64,000 nucleotides of DNA, taken from contig CANLMQ010000009.1 in assembly GCA_947492175.1 (NCBI GenBank), positions 62,001 through 126,000 of the forward strand. The letters are read 5' to 3'. Below are positions 9,368 to 18,342 of the stretch, in pieces. The notes below the pieces were generated by a model. That model was not told the origin of the DNA and searched no databases. It saw only the letters and a list, made by a program, of their open reading frames with translations. This DNA comes from an uncultured Draconibacterium sp. (GTDB taxonomy: Bacteria > Bacteroidota > Bacteroidia > Bacteroidales > Prolixibacteraceae). Made by a program: the position numbers and the translations under genes. Position 1 is the first letter of the stretch. Each line of letters starts with the position of its first letter.

Positions 9368-9901
9368 ATGGAAGAATTAACAGTTGGTACACGCGTTGAT
9401 CATCCGCGTTACGGAGAAGGAATTGTAAGTAAAAATAACCTTACCGCCTACGAGATCTTTTTCGAACGTGGCGGAAAAATTGAGATCACTAAACGAAATA
9501 CAGATTTAACTGTTTTGGAAGCTAATAATGCTGCTCCAAAAACAGGACTTTCGATAACAGAAATTGAGCAGGCATTACGTTTTGTACTCGATCAGTATGG
9601 AGCATTAAGCGAAGTAGTTCCGCTGGGCGATAAATGGGAAGGCGGAACCATGTTATTGCAACCTGCAAATCCGGAGTTAAAACCCAAAGAAATTCCGATT
9701 GAAACCTTTTTTCATAAAATTGTGATGTTGCGCGATCGCCTGCGTGTATTGGAGCAAAACATTAACAGTAGTAAATCGTTAAGCGACGAAGAAAAGGTAA
9801 ATATTCAGCAATATATTACCCGTGCTTACGGATCGCTTACTACTTTTAATGTCCTTTTTTCTGAAAAGGAGCATTATTTTGTTGGAGCAAAATCAAAATA
9901 A
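9368..9901 (+). CDS. conserved Bacteroidota protein of unknown function with Tudor-like N-terminus
   Basis: 177 aa, no signal peptide. I do not recognise a named family. The first 50 residues (GTRVDHPRYGEGIVSKNN ... FERGGKIEI) resemble the small SH3/Tudor barrel found at the C-terminus of PcrA/UvrD helicases and CarD-like proteins, which bind RNA polymerase or nucleic acid. Residues 60-177 are predicted helical (ITEIEQALRFVLDQYG, a coiled-coil-like stretch VMLRDRLRVLEQNI). Transcribed alone between cysH and an esterase. A cytoplasmic role with a partner protein or nucleic acid is only inference. Confidence 0.7.
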   Translation: MEELTVGTRVDHPRYGEGIVSKNNLTAYEIFFERGGKIEITKRNTDLTVLEANNAAPKTGLSITEIEQALRFVLDQYGALSEVVPLGDKWEGGTMLLQPANPELKPKEIPIETFFHKIVMLRDRLRVLEQNINSSKSLSDEEKVNIQQYITRAYGSLTTFNVLFSEKEHYFVGAKSK

Positions 9902-9992
9902 AAAAAGCAGAATGTTAAAGATCTGTTTTGTATGTATTAATAACCATCTCAGAATGGATCTTTAGCTTTTCTTTTTTTGAAAATGAAGTAAA

Positions 9993-10895
9993 ATGAAAAA
10001 CCTAAATCTACTACTTATTTTGTTGTTTCTTTCGACAAGCCTTATGGCACAAGACAAAGCTTTAAAAGTGTGGCCCAATGGGGCGCCCAACGATAACGGC
10101 ATGAAAGAGCCGGAAGAGAAATACGATGGCATTCGTGTGCGGAATGTGTCGGAAGCCGAAATGTATGTGTATTTGCCGGAAAAAGACAAAAACACGGGAG
10201 TCGCTGTTGTAATTTGTCCGGGTGGCGGCTACCGGATTGAAGCAATGGATCACGAGGGACACGAAATAGCCACATTTCTTCAAGGAAAAGGTATAGCCGG
10301 AATTGTATTAAAATACCGGCTGCCGTATGGACATCATGAAATTCCTTCGTGTGATGCCCGGCGTGCCATCCGCACTGTACGCAAAAATGCACTGGAGTGG
10401 GGGATCGATCCGGAAAGAATTGGTATTGCAGGATCGTCGGCCGGCGGACATCTGGCGTCAACAGCAGGTACTGTTTTCGATGCCGGGAATAAGGAAAGTT
10501 CCGACCCGGTTGATCAGCAAAGTTGCCGCCCCAACTTTATGTTGTTGCTTTATCCGGTAATATCGTTCGATGAAGATTTTGGCCATATGGGATCGCGCGA
10601 GAATCTTATTGGCAAAGGACACGATAAAAACCTGATCAAAAAATATTCAAACGAATTAAATGTAACAGAACAAACACCGCCGACCTTTTTGGTTTTGGCA
10701 GACGATGACAAATCTGTTCCGCCACGAAATTCCATCGAATTTTATTCGGCTTTGAAACGCTACGATATTCCTGCCGAAATGCATATTTTTCAGCAGGGAG
10801 GACATGGTTTTGGAATTCGTAAAACAGGTTTGCCGGTAGATGAGTGGCCCGAGCTGTTTTACAATTGGCTGAAAGCACGAAAAATAATAGATTAA
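9993..10895 (+). CDS. secreted alpha/beta-hydrolase, acetyl-xylan-esterase-like
   Basis: 300 aa with signal peptide (MKNLNLLLILLFLSTSLMAQ). Alpha/beta-hydrolase fold of the BD-FAE/esterase-lipase type: oxyanion-hole region CPGGGY near 76-80, nucleophile elbow GSSAGG with Ser149, acid ADDDKSVPP near 237, and catalytic His in QQGGHGFG near 271. Likely removes acetyl or feruloyl groups from plant or algal glycans outside the cytoplasm; the substrate is inferred. Its stop codon abuts the ATG of the Nudix gene. No PUL genes lie beside it. Confidence 0.85.
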   Translation: MKNLNLLLILLFLSTSLMAQDKALKVWPNGAPNDNGMKEPEEKYDGIRVRNVSEAEMYVYLPEKDKNTGVAVVICPGGGYRIEAMDHEGHEIATFLQGKGIAGIVLKYRLPYGHHEIPSCDARRAIRTVRKNALEWGIDPERIGIAGSSAGGHLASTAGTVFDAGNKESSDPVDQQSCRPNFMLLLYPVISFDEDFGHMGSRENLIGKGHDKNLIKKYSNELNVTEQTPPTFLVLADDDKSVPPRNSIEFYSALKRYDIPAEMHIFQQGGHGFGIRKTGLPVDEWPELFYNWLKARKIID

Positions 10896-11429
10896 ATGGG
10901 AAAAACACATCCTTTAAAAGTTTTAAAACATTGTCCGAAATGTGGCTCGCCTGAGTTTATTGCTTCGGGCGAACGATCGTTAAAGTGTGGCGCCTGTGGT
11001 TTTCATTATTTTGTAAATTCGTCGGCGGCTGTTGCTGCATTAGTGACTGACGACAACGGAAAACTCATGTTGGTAACTCGTGGAGTAGAGCCTGATTTCG
11101 GCAAGCTGGATTTGCCGGGAGGATTTGTGGATCCGATGGAAACGGCAGAAAACGCAGTTGAACGTGAGCTTTCGGAAGAACTGGGACTAAAGGTAAAATC
11201 GATGAAGTATCTAGGTTCGGCACCAAATAAATATCTATTTTCTGATTTTACGGTATTTACAATGGATATGGCTTTCCTGGTTAAGGCCGAATCGCTTGAA
11301 AACTTAAAACCGATGGATGATATTCTGGAATATAAGTTTTATGCTGAAGAGGAATTGAATTACGACGATATTCCTGCACCATCGATAAAACAGTTTGTGA
11401 AAAACTATTTTGCAGGTGAAAAGAGATAG
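10896..11429 (+). CDS. Nudix hydrolase with N-terminal zinc ribbon
   Basis: 177 aa. An N-terminal zinc ribbon (CPKCGSPEF ... CGACGF, residues 9-31) precedes a Nudix domain with an intact Nudix box (GGFVDPMETAENAVERELSEELGL split as Gx5E, x7, RELSEELG) at about residues 70-95. That layout matches NADH-pyrophosphatase-like (NudC-type) and related small Nudix enzymes that hydrolyse nucleoside-diphosphate-X compounds. The SQPWPFPxS motif of NudC is absent, so the substrate is unknown. It starts immediately after the esterase stop codon. Confidence 0.85.
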   Translation: MGKTHPLKVLKHCPKCGSPEFIASGERSLKCGACGFHYFVNSSAAVAALVTDDNGKLMLVTRGVEPDFGKLDLPGGFVDPMETAENAVERELSEELGLKVKSMKYLGSAPNKYLFSDFTVFTMDMAFLVKAESLENLKPMDDILEYKFYAEEELNYDDIPAPSIKQFVKNYFAGEKR

Positions 11430-11453
11430 TTTGATGGGATGATACTATTCATC

Positions 11454-11495
11454 AGGAAGAATGAAGAAGGAAGAATGAAGAAGGAAGAATGAAGA
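11454..11495. repeat. three perfect tandem copies of a 14-bp unit
   Basis: AGGAAGAATGAAGA occurs three times head to tail (11454, 11468, 11482), followed by a decayed fourth copy, in the 90-base gap before the aminopeptidase gene. It is purine-only on this strand except for the T. No function is evident; it could affect leader length by slippage. Confidence 0.9.
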
Positions 11496-11519
11496 AGCAA
11501 GAAGCAAACAAATTATACT

Positions 11520-13301
11520 ATGAGCAATAACATTCAGGAACGCCTTTCAGCTTTACGGGCTGAAATGAAAAAAATAAATATAGATGCCTGGTACATTTCA
11601 GGAACCGATCCGCATTCAAGCGAATATTTACCTGCCAGATGGAAAACACGTGCTTTTATTTCCGGATTTACCGGGTCGTACGGAATGGTGGTAGTAACAG
11701 AAAACAAAGCTGCGTTGTGGACCGACAGCCGCTATTTTTTACAGGCGGCCGAACAACTGGAGGAAACGGGAATAGAAATGAAAAAATTGCGTGTACCGGG
11801 TGCGGTTTCTCCCGAAGAGTGGCTAGCCGGTGAATTACAGGCCGGAAGTCGGGTGGGGATGGATGCCCAAACGGTTTCGGTAGCTGGTTTTCGAAGTTTT
11901 GAGAAAACACTGGCGAAGTATTCTGTCCAGCTAATTGAAACACCTGATTTATTTGAAATGATCTGGCCTGCCCGTCCATTGGATTCGGCAGAGAAAGTGT
12001 TTGAATTAGGCCTGGAATATTCAGGTGTTTCAAGAACTCAGAAGCAGGTGCAGGTCGCAGGCGACTTGCAAAAACTGGGGGCCGAATACCAGGTGGTTTC
12101 CATGCTCGACGAGCTGGCGTGGTTGTATAATCTGCGGGGCAACGATATTAGTTATAATCCCGTTTTCAATGGCTTCGGATTTATTGGAGAAACAGAAAGT
12201 TACCTGTTTGTTGAGAGCCGGAAGATCGATTCAGAATTGAAAGAAGCTTTGGAAAATGATGGTGTTCAGCTAAAAGAATACAACGAGTTCTATATATTTC
12301 TTTCAAACATTTCCGGGAAAAAGATTTTGGTCGATCCCGGGTCGTTAAATCATTTGGCATATAGTCTTTTGGCCGAAAAGAATGAAATTTTGGAAGCAAC
12401 ATCGGTTGTTTCGTTGCAAAAAGCGCGGAAAAATAAAACTGAAATTGCCGGTTTTAAAAACGCCATGATAAAAGATGGTGTGGCTTTGGTTGAGTTTTTA
12501 TACTGGCTGAAAAACAGTGTTGGAAGGGAATCGGTTTCTGAGTACGAAATTGGTATTAAACTAAAGGAGTTTCGTGCGAAACAAGACGGATTTAAAGGAG
12601 AAAGTTTTCCGCCGATTGTAGGGTATAAAAGCCACGGTGCTATTGTTCACTTATCAGTTGGCCCCGATGATGCCTTGCCTGTTGATGCCGAAGGTATTTT
12701 ACTTTTCGATTCGGGAGGGCAGTATCTGGATGGTACTACCGACATTACCCGTACCTGTGCTTTGGGCGAAACCACCAAACAACAGAAAACAGATTTTACA
12801 CTGGTTCTGAAAGGAATGATTAGCCTGTCGCGTGCAAAATTCCCGTACGGAACCAAAGGATGCCATCTGGATATCCTGGCGCGGCGTGCGTTGTGGGAAA
12901 ACGGAATGAATTATGGGCACGGGACAGGTCATGGTGTAGGACATTTTTTGAATGTTCACGAGGGGCCAATAGCCATTCGCCAGGAGTATAACGAGAATAA
13001 AATAGAACCCGGTCATGTGTTGTCAAACGAGCCTGCATTTTATCGTGAAGGAGAATATGGTATTCGTACCGAAAATCTGATAGTTTGCGTGGAACACGAG
13101 GAAAACGAATTTGGCCGTTTTCTTGGGTTTGAAACACTTACTCTTTGCCCGATCGATACCTCGCTGATTCGTGCAGAATTGTTGTCAGCAGAAGAGAAAG
13201 CATGGCTGAACAACTATCATAAAACTGTGAGGCAGGAATTGAAATCCCTCCTTTCAAAAAATCTTCATGAATTTCTGGAGGAGTTAACAGAGGAGATTTA
13301 A
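11520..13301 (+). CDS. Xaa-Pro aminopeptidase (aminopeptidase P, three-domain form)
   Basis: 593 aa. Removes an N-terminal residue next to proline. N-terminal creatinase-like domain (DAWYISGTDPHSSEY ... GSYGMVVV), a second similar domain, and a C-terminal pita-bread catalytic domain (about 315-540). The metal ligands are all visible: Asp in LLFDSGGQY, Asp in GTTDITRT, His in GTGHGVGHFLNVHEG, Glu in NEPAFYREGEYGIRTEN and Glu in GFETLTLCP. The long three-domain form resembles the eukaryotic cytosolic type and is usual in Bacteroidota. No signal peptide, so cytoplasmic. Confidence 0.93.
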   Translation: MSNNIQERLSALRAEMKKINIDAWYISGTDPHSSEYLPARWKTRAFISGFTGSYGMVVVTENKAALWTDSRYFLQAAEQLEETGIEMKKLRVPGAVSPEEWLAGELQAGSRVGMDAQTVSVAGFRSFEKTLAKYSVQLIETPDLFEMIWPARPLDSAEKVFELGLEYSGVSRTQKQVQVAGDLQKLGAEYQVVSMLDELAWLYNLRGNDISYNPVFNGFGFIGETESYLFVESRKIDSELKEALENDGVQLKEYNEFYIFLSNISGKKILVDPGSLNHLAYSLLAEKNEILEATSVVSLQKARKNKTEIAGFKNAMIKDGVALVEFLYWLKNSVGRESVSEYEIGIKLKEFRAKQDGFKGESFPPIVGYKSHGAIVHLSVGPDDALPVDAEGILLFDSGGQYLDGTTDITRTCALGETTKQQKTDFTLVLKGMISLSRAKFPYGTKGCHLDILARRALWENGMNYGHGTGHGVGHFLNVHEGPIAIRQEYNENKIEPGHVLSNEPAFYREGEYGIRTENLIVCVEHEENEFGRFLGFETLTLCPIDTSLIRAELLSAEEKAWLNNYHKTVRQELKSLLSKNLHEFLEELTEEI

Positions 13302-13439
13302 ATATGGCAGAATAAGCTGCCGAAGGCTTGAGATAAAATGATTTTAAACAGAAGTTGAGGGATTACAGGGCCGGCATTATTGCCTGGTACAGGTGTGCCG
13401 ACCCGCTCCCAAAAATCGTATGTATAAATAATTTTCTGA

Positions 13440-14630
13440 TTAATTTTGCGCTTCTGCTTTTGGTAGTGAAAAGCTAAAGGTACTTCCCTGATTTACCCGA
13501 CTTGTAACCGAAATTTTCCCACCATTTTTTTCCACAAACTCTTTGCAGAGTATCAGTCCAAGCCCGGTGCCACTTTCCTGTGATGTTCCCGAGCGTTGCG
13601 ATTTGTTACTTAGTGTAAATAGCTCGTTCAGGGTTTCAGTATTCATTCCTATTCCGTTGTCGATAATGTTATAAGTTGTGAAACTACCGTTTTCGGTAGA
13701 TGAGATGGTAATTTTTCCACCCGGATTCGTAAATTTTATGGCATTGGAAATTACGTTCCGAAACACAGTTGATATCATGTTCTTATCGGCTAAACAAGTG
13801 CAATCTTTGTTTATCTTATTGTCAATGTTTATTTGTTTCGAATCTGCGTGTTGTTTTAAAACTTTAAAGTTTTCTTCCACGATATCTGCCGGGCAAAATC
13901 TCGATATTTCGATGGTTATTCTGCCGGTTTGTGAGCGGGTCCATTCCAACAGGTTTTTTAGCAGGTTGTAAGTGTTTTCCGATGCATTATGAATATCTTG
14001 CGTAAATTCAATTTTGTCTTCATCGGGCAATACATCCCAATTCTCGATCATTATTTTAGATAGCCCCATAAGAGCATTAAAAGGGCTCTTTAAATCGTGA
14101 GCGATAATTGAAAAAAACTTGTCTTTTTCGGCATTGGCCAGTCGCAATTCTTCGGTGCGTTTCGCAACCTGGTCTTCCAGCGAAGCATTTAAAGTAAGCA
14201 GTTCCTTGTTCTGTTTACGGATTTTAATCTCCTGAAAGAAACTTTTAATGGCTTCTTTAACGGTTAGTACCAAATCGTTTTTGTCCCAGGGTTTGGCAAT
14301 ATAACGGTACAACTGGGCGTTGTTAATGGCATTGCTAATTCCTTCGATACTGGCCTGGCCGGTAAGGAGTATTTTTAACGAGCCTGGCGAAAGCTTATGG
14401 ATTTCTTTTAACAGTTCATCGCCTTTCATTCCGGGCATAATATAGTCCGAAATAATAACCGGAATTTGTTGCCCTTCATTCAATAACTCTTTAAAATATT
14501 CCAGTGCATCTTCTCCACTATCGGAGGTTTCAACATTGTATTTCTGACCAAACGACGAGTCTAATTGCTCCTGTAAGGCTTCCAGGATTATTTCTTCGTC
14601 GTCGACACATAAAATAGTTTGTCTTTCCAT
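13440..14630 (-). CDS. receiver-histidine kinase hybrid (REC-HisKA-HATPase)
   Basis: 396 aa, cytoplasmic. An N-terminal receiver (about 4-125, DDEE acidic pocket, phospho-acceptor Asp62 in SDYIMPG, Lys in AKPWD), a coiled-coil linker (125-170), HisKA with His178 in IIAHDLKSPF, and HATPase (about 285-392, N-box NVISNAIKF, G1 DNGIGM, G2 GTGLGL). It lies 29 bases downstream of a lone receiver that itself follows a PAS kinase, so the three form one operon. The receiver probably accepts phosphate from the upstream kinase and gates this kinase's own activity. There is no DNA-binding domain. Confidence 0.9.
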   Translation of the reverse strand: MERQTILCVDDEEIILEALQEQLDSSFGQKYNVETSDSGEDALEYFKELLNEGQQIPVIISDYIMPGMKGDELLKEIHKLSPGSLKILLTGQASIEGISNAINNAQLYRYIAKPWDKNDLVLTVKEAIKSFFQEIKIRKQNKELLTLNASLEDQVAKRTEELRLANAEKDKFFSIIAHDLKSPFNALMGLSKIMIENWDVLPDEDKIEFTQDIHNASENTYNLLKNLLEWTRSQTGRITIEISRFCPADIVEENFKVLKQHADSKQINIDNKINKDCTCLADKNMISTVFRNVISNAIKFTNPGGKITISSTENGSFTTYNIIDNGIGMNTETLNELFTLSNKSQRSGTSQESGTGLGLILCKEFVEKNGGKISVTSRVNQGSTFSFSLPKAEAQN

Positions 14631-14659
14631 CCTTATTTTTTACTTATTACTTTTTGTTT

Positions 14660-15064
14660 TTATCCTTTGTTCCCAATTTTTTCTAGTCCTGTCCTTATTA
14701 CCTTTTCCAAATCATTTGCCGACCATGGCTTACTTAAATAGGCATGCAGATTTGCATTTTTAATTGCATTTTGTATTGCTGTCTCATCGGCCTGACCTGT
14801 AAGCATTATTGTTACTGTACGTGGAAATTGTTTGTGTACCTCAATTAAAAACTCATCTCCTTTTTTTCCCGGCATTAGCCAGTCGGAAACAATAACCAAC
14901 ACCTCAATGCTTTCTTCGGAAAGTTCTTTGATAACTTCCATCCCTTCTTCAGCATTTTCGGCCATTTCATAAATAAATTCGTTGCCGAATATATTTCGAA
15001 TTTGTTCTCCTAAACTTTCAAGGATAATATTTTCGTCGTCAACACAAACAATTGCTTTCTTCAT
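14660..15064 (-). CDS. single-domain response regulator (REC only)
   Basis: 134 aa, all receiver: acidic pair DDEN near residue 9, phospho-acceptor Asp61 in SDWLMPG, Thr in MLTGQAD, Lys in SKPWSAND. There is no output domain. It lies between two histidine kinases, 8 bases after the PAS kinase stop. Its receiver resembles that of the downstream hybrid (both have S-D-x-x-MPG-x-KGDE and KPW), suggesting duplication. It is likely a phosphate shuttle or sink in the same relay. Confidence 0.92.
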   Translation of the reverse strand: MKKAIVCVDDENIILESLGEQIRNIFGNEFIYEMAENAEEGMEVIKELSEESIEVLVIVSDWLMPGKKGDEFLIEVHKQFPRTVTIMLTGQADETAIQNAIKNANLHAYLSKPWSANDLEKVIRTGLEKIGNKG

Positions 15065-15072
15065 ATCTTAAA

Positions 15073-16539
15073 TTAATTAACAGGTAGTGTTATGGTAAAA
15101 GTAGTGCCCAAACCTACTTTACTTTCAAGATCGAGCGATGCATTGTGTTTTTCAATAATCTTTACCACAAGATCGAGCCCGATTCCGGTGCCTTCGCCCG
15201 CCTTTTTTGTTGTAAAAAAAGGTTCAAATATTTTCTGCCTAATTTCATCAGGAATACCTTTGCCGGTATCAGTAACACTTATTTTTACCTTTTCACCAAG
15301 GTTTTTCACATCTATAGTTAATTCTCCTTTATTTTCCATCGCATCAATTGAATTGGAAATGAGATTTGTCCATACTTGAATCAGTTCGTCGGGGTAGCAA
15401 TTTACCAATGGTATTTCGTCGTAGTTTTTGGTTAATTCAATACCATGTTTTAAACGGTTATGGTGCAAAATCAGAACAGTTTCAATATTGTCAATCAGGT
15501 TTGCTTTTTCCTTTTCTCCCCCTTGGTCTTTGTGTGAAAACTTTTTAAGTGCAAATACTATTTTTGATGCTTTTTCAATAGCCAGTTTTATATTCTCAGC
15601 ATTTTTTCTTACTGAATAAATGTTTTTTAGCGATTTTAAGAGAAATTCAGGATCATCTACGTCAAGCAATGGAATAACATCATCTACTTTATTATGCAAA
15701 TTCAGGTAGATAAGAAGTTCGGTTATGGAAAATGAATTTTTAATTCCGGCCTCCTGTAATTTCGAATTTATTTCTTTTTTGTACTGTCGTTTCTCTTTCG
15801 ATGTCAGATTTACCTTAACATGATCAATCATCTTCATTACACGCAAGAAAACGTCGAGTTCTGCCCGGCTTAGATTAGTTAACAATTCATCGAGACTTAA
15901 AAACGAAGAGTCGAGTGATGCCGAAATATTATCGATTGATGCATTTATGGCTCCAATCGGTGTATTTATTTCATGAGCAATTCCGGCTATTAAATGCCCC
16001 AGCGCTCCCATCTTTTCCGACTGAATAAGTTGATGTTGGGTTTCTTGTAAGTCATGAATAGTTGCTTCCAGTTCGGTTTTGGTCTTCGTCATTTCGTTTA
16101 GACTCCTGCTCAGTTTTTCTTCCTGCGCAAGCAACTCTCTGTTTTGTTTTTTTATTAGTTCTACCTGTGTTTTTCGCTTGGTAATATCGTGAGCAACACC
16201 TTCAATCAAAACTAATTCGCCTTGTTCATTATAAACCGGAGATTCAGTAATTTCAATAACTTTTATTTTCCTGTTTTTTGTATAAAGTTCGAGCTCGAAA
16301 GTTTTTTGTTTAGAACCACTGGCATTTTTTTTTAAGGTTTGGATGGTGCTCTTGTTATCTTTACTATCAGTCATGTGTTTTACCAAACCCTGAAACGCTT
16401 CTTCAACCGTGTAACCCAAAACCTTTTCAACCGAGGGGCTGATATAGAGGTATTCGTTTTCTAAATTATGAGAATAAAAAAAGTACTCATTCTCCAGGCT
16501 CTCAATTAGTCTTTTATATTTGGTATAGCTTTTAGTCAT
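15073..16539 (-). CDS. PAS-domain sensor histidine kinase
   Basis: 488 aa with no membrane segment. PAS domain at about 10-122 (YLYISPSVEKVLGY, then PAC region GVAHDITKRK), coiled coil (125-175), H-box GIAHEINTPIG with His189, an insertion of about 120 helical residues (205-325) between H-box and ATPase domain, and HATPase (about 375-487: N-box NLISNSIDAM, G1 DTGKGIPDE, G2 GEGTGIGLDL). It probably senses a soluble or redox/ligand cue through PAS; the ligand is unknown. It leads an operon with a lone receiver and a receiver-kinase hybrid. Confidence 0.9.
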   Translation of the reverse strand: MTKSYTKYKRLIESLENEYFFYSHNLENEYLYISPSVEKVLGYTVEEAFQGLVKHMTDSKDNKSTIQTLKKNASGSKQKTFELELYTKNRKIKVIEITESPVYNEQGELVLIEGVAHDITKRKTQVELIKKQNRELLAQEEKLSRSLNEMTKTKTELEATIHDLQETQHQLIQSEKMGALGHLIAGIAHEINTPIGAINASIDNISASLDSSFLSLDELLTNLSRAELDVFLRVMKMIDHVKVNLTSKEKRQYKKEINSKLQEAGIKNSFSITELLIYLNLHNKVDDVIPLLDVDDPEFLLKSLKNIYSVRKNAENIKLAIEKASKIVFALKKFSHKDQGGEKEKANLIDNIETVLILHHNRLKHGIELTKNYDEIPLVNCYPDELIQVWTNLISNSIDAMENKGELTIDVKNLGEKVKISVTDTGKGIPDEIRQKIFEPFFTTKKAGEGTGIGLDLVVKIIEKHNASLDLESKVGLGTTFTITLPVN

Positions 16540-16566
16540 ACAATTATCTGGTTTTGTTAAGTTAAG

Positions 16567-16601
16567 CAGATTAAAATAATTTTGGTTTAATGATTAATCT
16601 G
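16567..16601. promoter_or_regulatory. 8-bp inverted repeat upstream of the PAS kinase
   Basis: CAGATTAA and TTAATCTG form a perfect inverted repeat with 19 bases between the arms, 28-62 bases upstream of the kinase ATG (minus strand). It could bind a regulator. AT-rich sequence gives such repeats by chance, so this is a weak call. Confidence 0.25.
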
Positions 16602-16708
16602 ATAAACTCAAACTGAACAATAAATCAGGTTAAAAATATAATTTTATTGTTTTGATTAAAGAACCAAAGGTTGATTTTGGCTCAAATACAGGGTAATTTA
16701 AATTTAAT

Positions 16709-18058
16709 CTATATGTTCAATTCATTTTTTAAAGCAGTAGCTTTATTTTTTCCGAAGTTGTACAGGATGAGAGCATTGATAAGATAACTGGAAACAATTA
16801 TTAAATTCCCGGCTAGTTCGTGTCCCGAGGTATTTATAATTTTCCCTGTTAATGCAATTAAGCCTCCAATAATAATAGCAAAAGCTGCGCGTTTTTTGTT
16901 TACCTGAAGTTTTAAAAGTCCGGCCAGTGTAGGAACCACAAACGCACCGGAGAAAAATGTTAAAGCTAATAGCAGTGCCTGAATAATTGAAGTAACATAC
17001 AATGCGATAAATAAACTTGCTGCTCCGATTAGTACAATAAAATACCGTGTGAGTTTTAACGAATTGTTTCTGTTTAGATTTCCTGTAATCAATTCGCTTA
17101 GTATCATCGATGAAGTTAAAAGCGTAGTATCGGCCGATGACATAACTGCAGATAACAGTGCAGCTATAAAAATTCCATAAGCCCAGGATGGCAAAAGATG
17201 TTCGGCAAAAGAAACAATGCCGGCATCGGATTGTTGTGCATAAATTCCAAGGTAGGTAAGAACAAAAGAAATTGGTAATAACAGCAGTGCAACCAATAAA
17301 ATACTTCGCGATGCCGTTTTTTCGTCTTTTGCACAAAATACCCGTGAATAGATATCGGGACCAACAACAAAAGTAACTGAGTAGGTGAGCAGTAGAATTA
17401 ATAAATCTACAATGGTAAAATCCGAGTTAAACAGTGCTTTAGACCGAAAAGTTTCAAAAGTGTGTTCAATTGGATTCAAACTGGCAAACGCAAATAAAGC
17501 CAGCAGACCGACAATAATTAACACAGCCTGAAGTGTATCGGTTTTTAAAATGCTTAATTGTCCGCCCAATAAAGTATATACAATAAATATAAGTCCTGAA
17601 ACAATGGCTGCGTTCTGATAGGATATGGACCCAAGACCGTGTAAAATTTTAGCTGCAGCAATTATTTGAGCAACGACAATACCGATCCATGCTACCGGAA
17701 TAATCAGCGACGAGATCATTTCCGCTTTTTTACCGTAAAAAGTGCCCAGCAGTTCGGGAAGTGTATAATTCCCAAAACGCCTTACGTATTTCGATACAGG
17801 AATTAGAGTAAACAATCCCAGTGCTGCAGAAAATAAAAACCAAAGGGCCGCCCATCCGATTTTGTGACTCAGTTCAATGGTTCCCAAAATAGCTGAACCT
17901 CCCAAAATTGTTGCCAGTAAACTACCCGACACAGGAAGTAGTCCGGCCTTTTTCCCCGCCACATAATAGTCGGCCGGTTTTTTTATTCGAAATGCGGAAT
18001 AAACGCCAATCCCGACAATAAAAACAAAATAGATAAATATGATGAATTCTACCTGCAT
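16709..18058 (-). CDS. sodium:solute symporter (SSS family)
   Basis: 449 aa integral membrane protein with about 13 hydrophobic helices. Family signatures: the opening YFVFIVGIGVYSAFRIKKPADYYVAGKK read as two parts (TM1, then DYYVAGKK), the Gly-rich GSLLATILGGSAILG in TM2, and the GPDIYSRVFCAKDEKTA region. Members take up sugars, amino acids, proline, pantothenate or small acids with Na+. The substrate cannot be deduced. It is transcribed on the same strand as the downstream sensor-kinase operon but 169 bases before it, so co-expression is possible but not shown. Confidence 0.88.
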   Translation of the reverse strand: MQVEFIIFIYFVFIVGIGVYSAFRIKKPADYYVAGKKAGLLPVSGSLLATILGGSAILGTIELSHKIGWAALWFLFSAALGLFTLIPVSKYVRRFGNYTLPELLGTFYGKKAEMISSLIIPVAWIGIVVAQIIAAAKILHGLGSISYQNAAIVSGLIFIVYTLLGGQLSILKTDTLQAVLIIVGLLALFAFASLNPIEHTFETFRSKALFNSDFTIVDLLILLLTYSVTFVVGPDIYSRVFCAKDEKTASRSILLVALLLLPISFVLTYLGIYAQQSDAGIVSFAEHLLPSWAYGIFIAALLSAVMSSADTTLLTSSMILSELITGNLNRNNSLKLTRYFIVLIGAASLFIALYVTSIIQALLLALTFFSGAFVVPTLAGLLKLQVNKKRAAFAIIIGGLIALTGKIINTSGHELAGNLIIVSSYLINALILYNFGKNKATALKNELNI

Positions 18059-18342
18059 AATAAAGTTGACAAATATCGGAAATTATGATTCAATATCGTA
18101 TTTTTGTTCGTCAATAAAATGAAACGAACATGTAAATTAATTACACTTAAGAGGATGATTAAAACAAGTGCGAGTTTCATACTATAGCGTTGAAAACAAA
18201 CAATGTTAATAGTATGAAAGAAAGAGAGTGTTAATTTTTATTGATCCTGTAACCAGGGAAGCGGCAAGTTGGCTGTGTACCGACATAAAGGGAATTGGAG
18301 TGATAATAATGTAACAATTGTGTTTGATTCATATCGCAATAA

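Noticed and set aside
13363..13405. CGGCA...TGCCG hairpin with inner CCTG/CAGG between convergent genes
   Set aside because: No T run on either strand and imperfect pairing; not enough to call a terminator or RNA gene.
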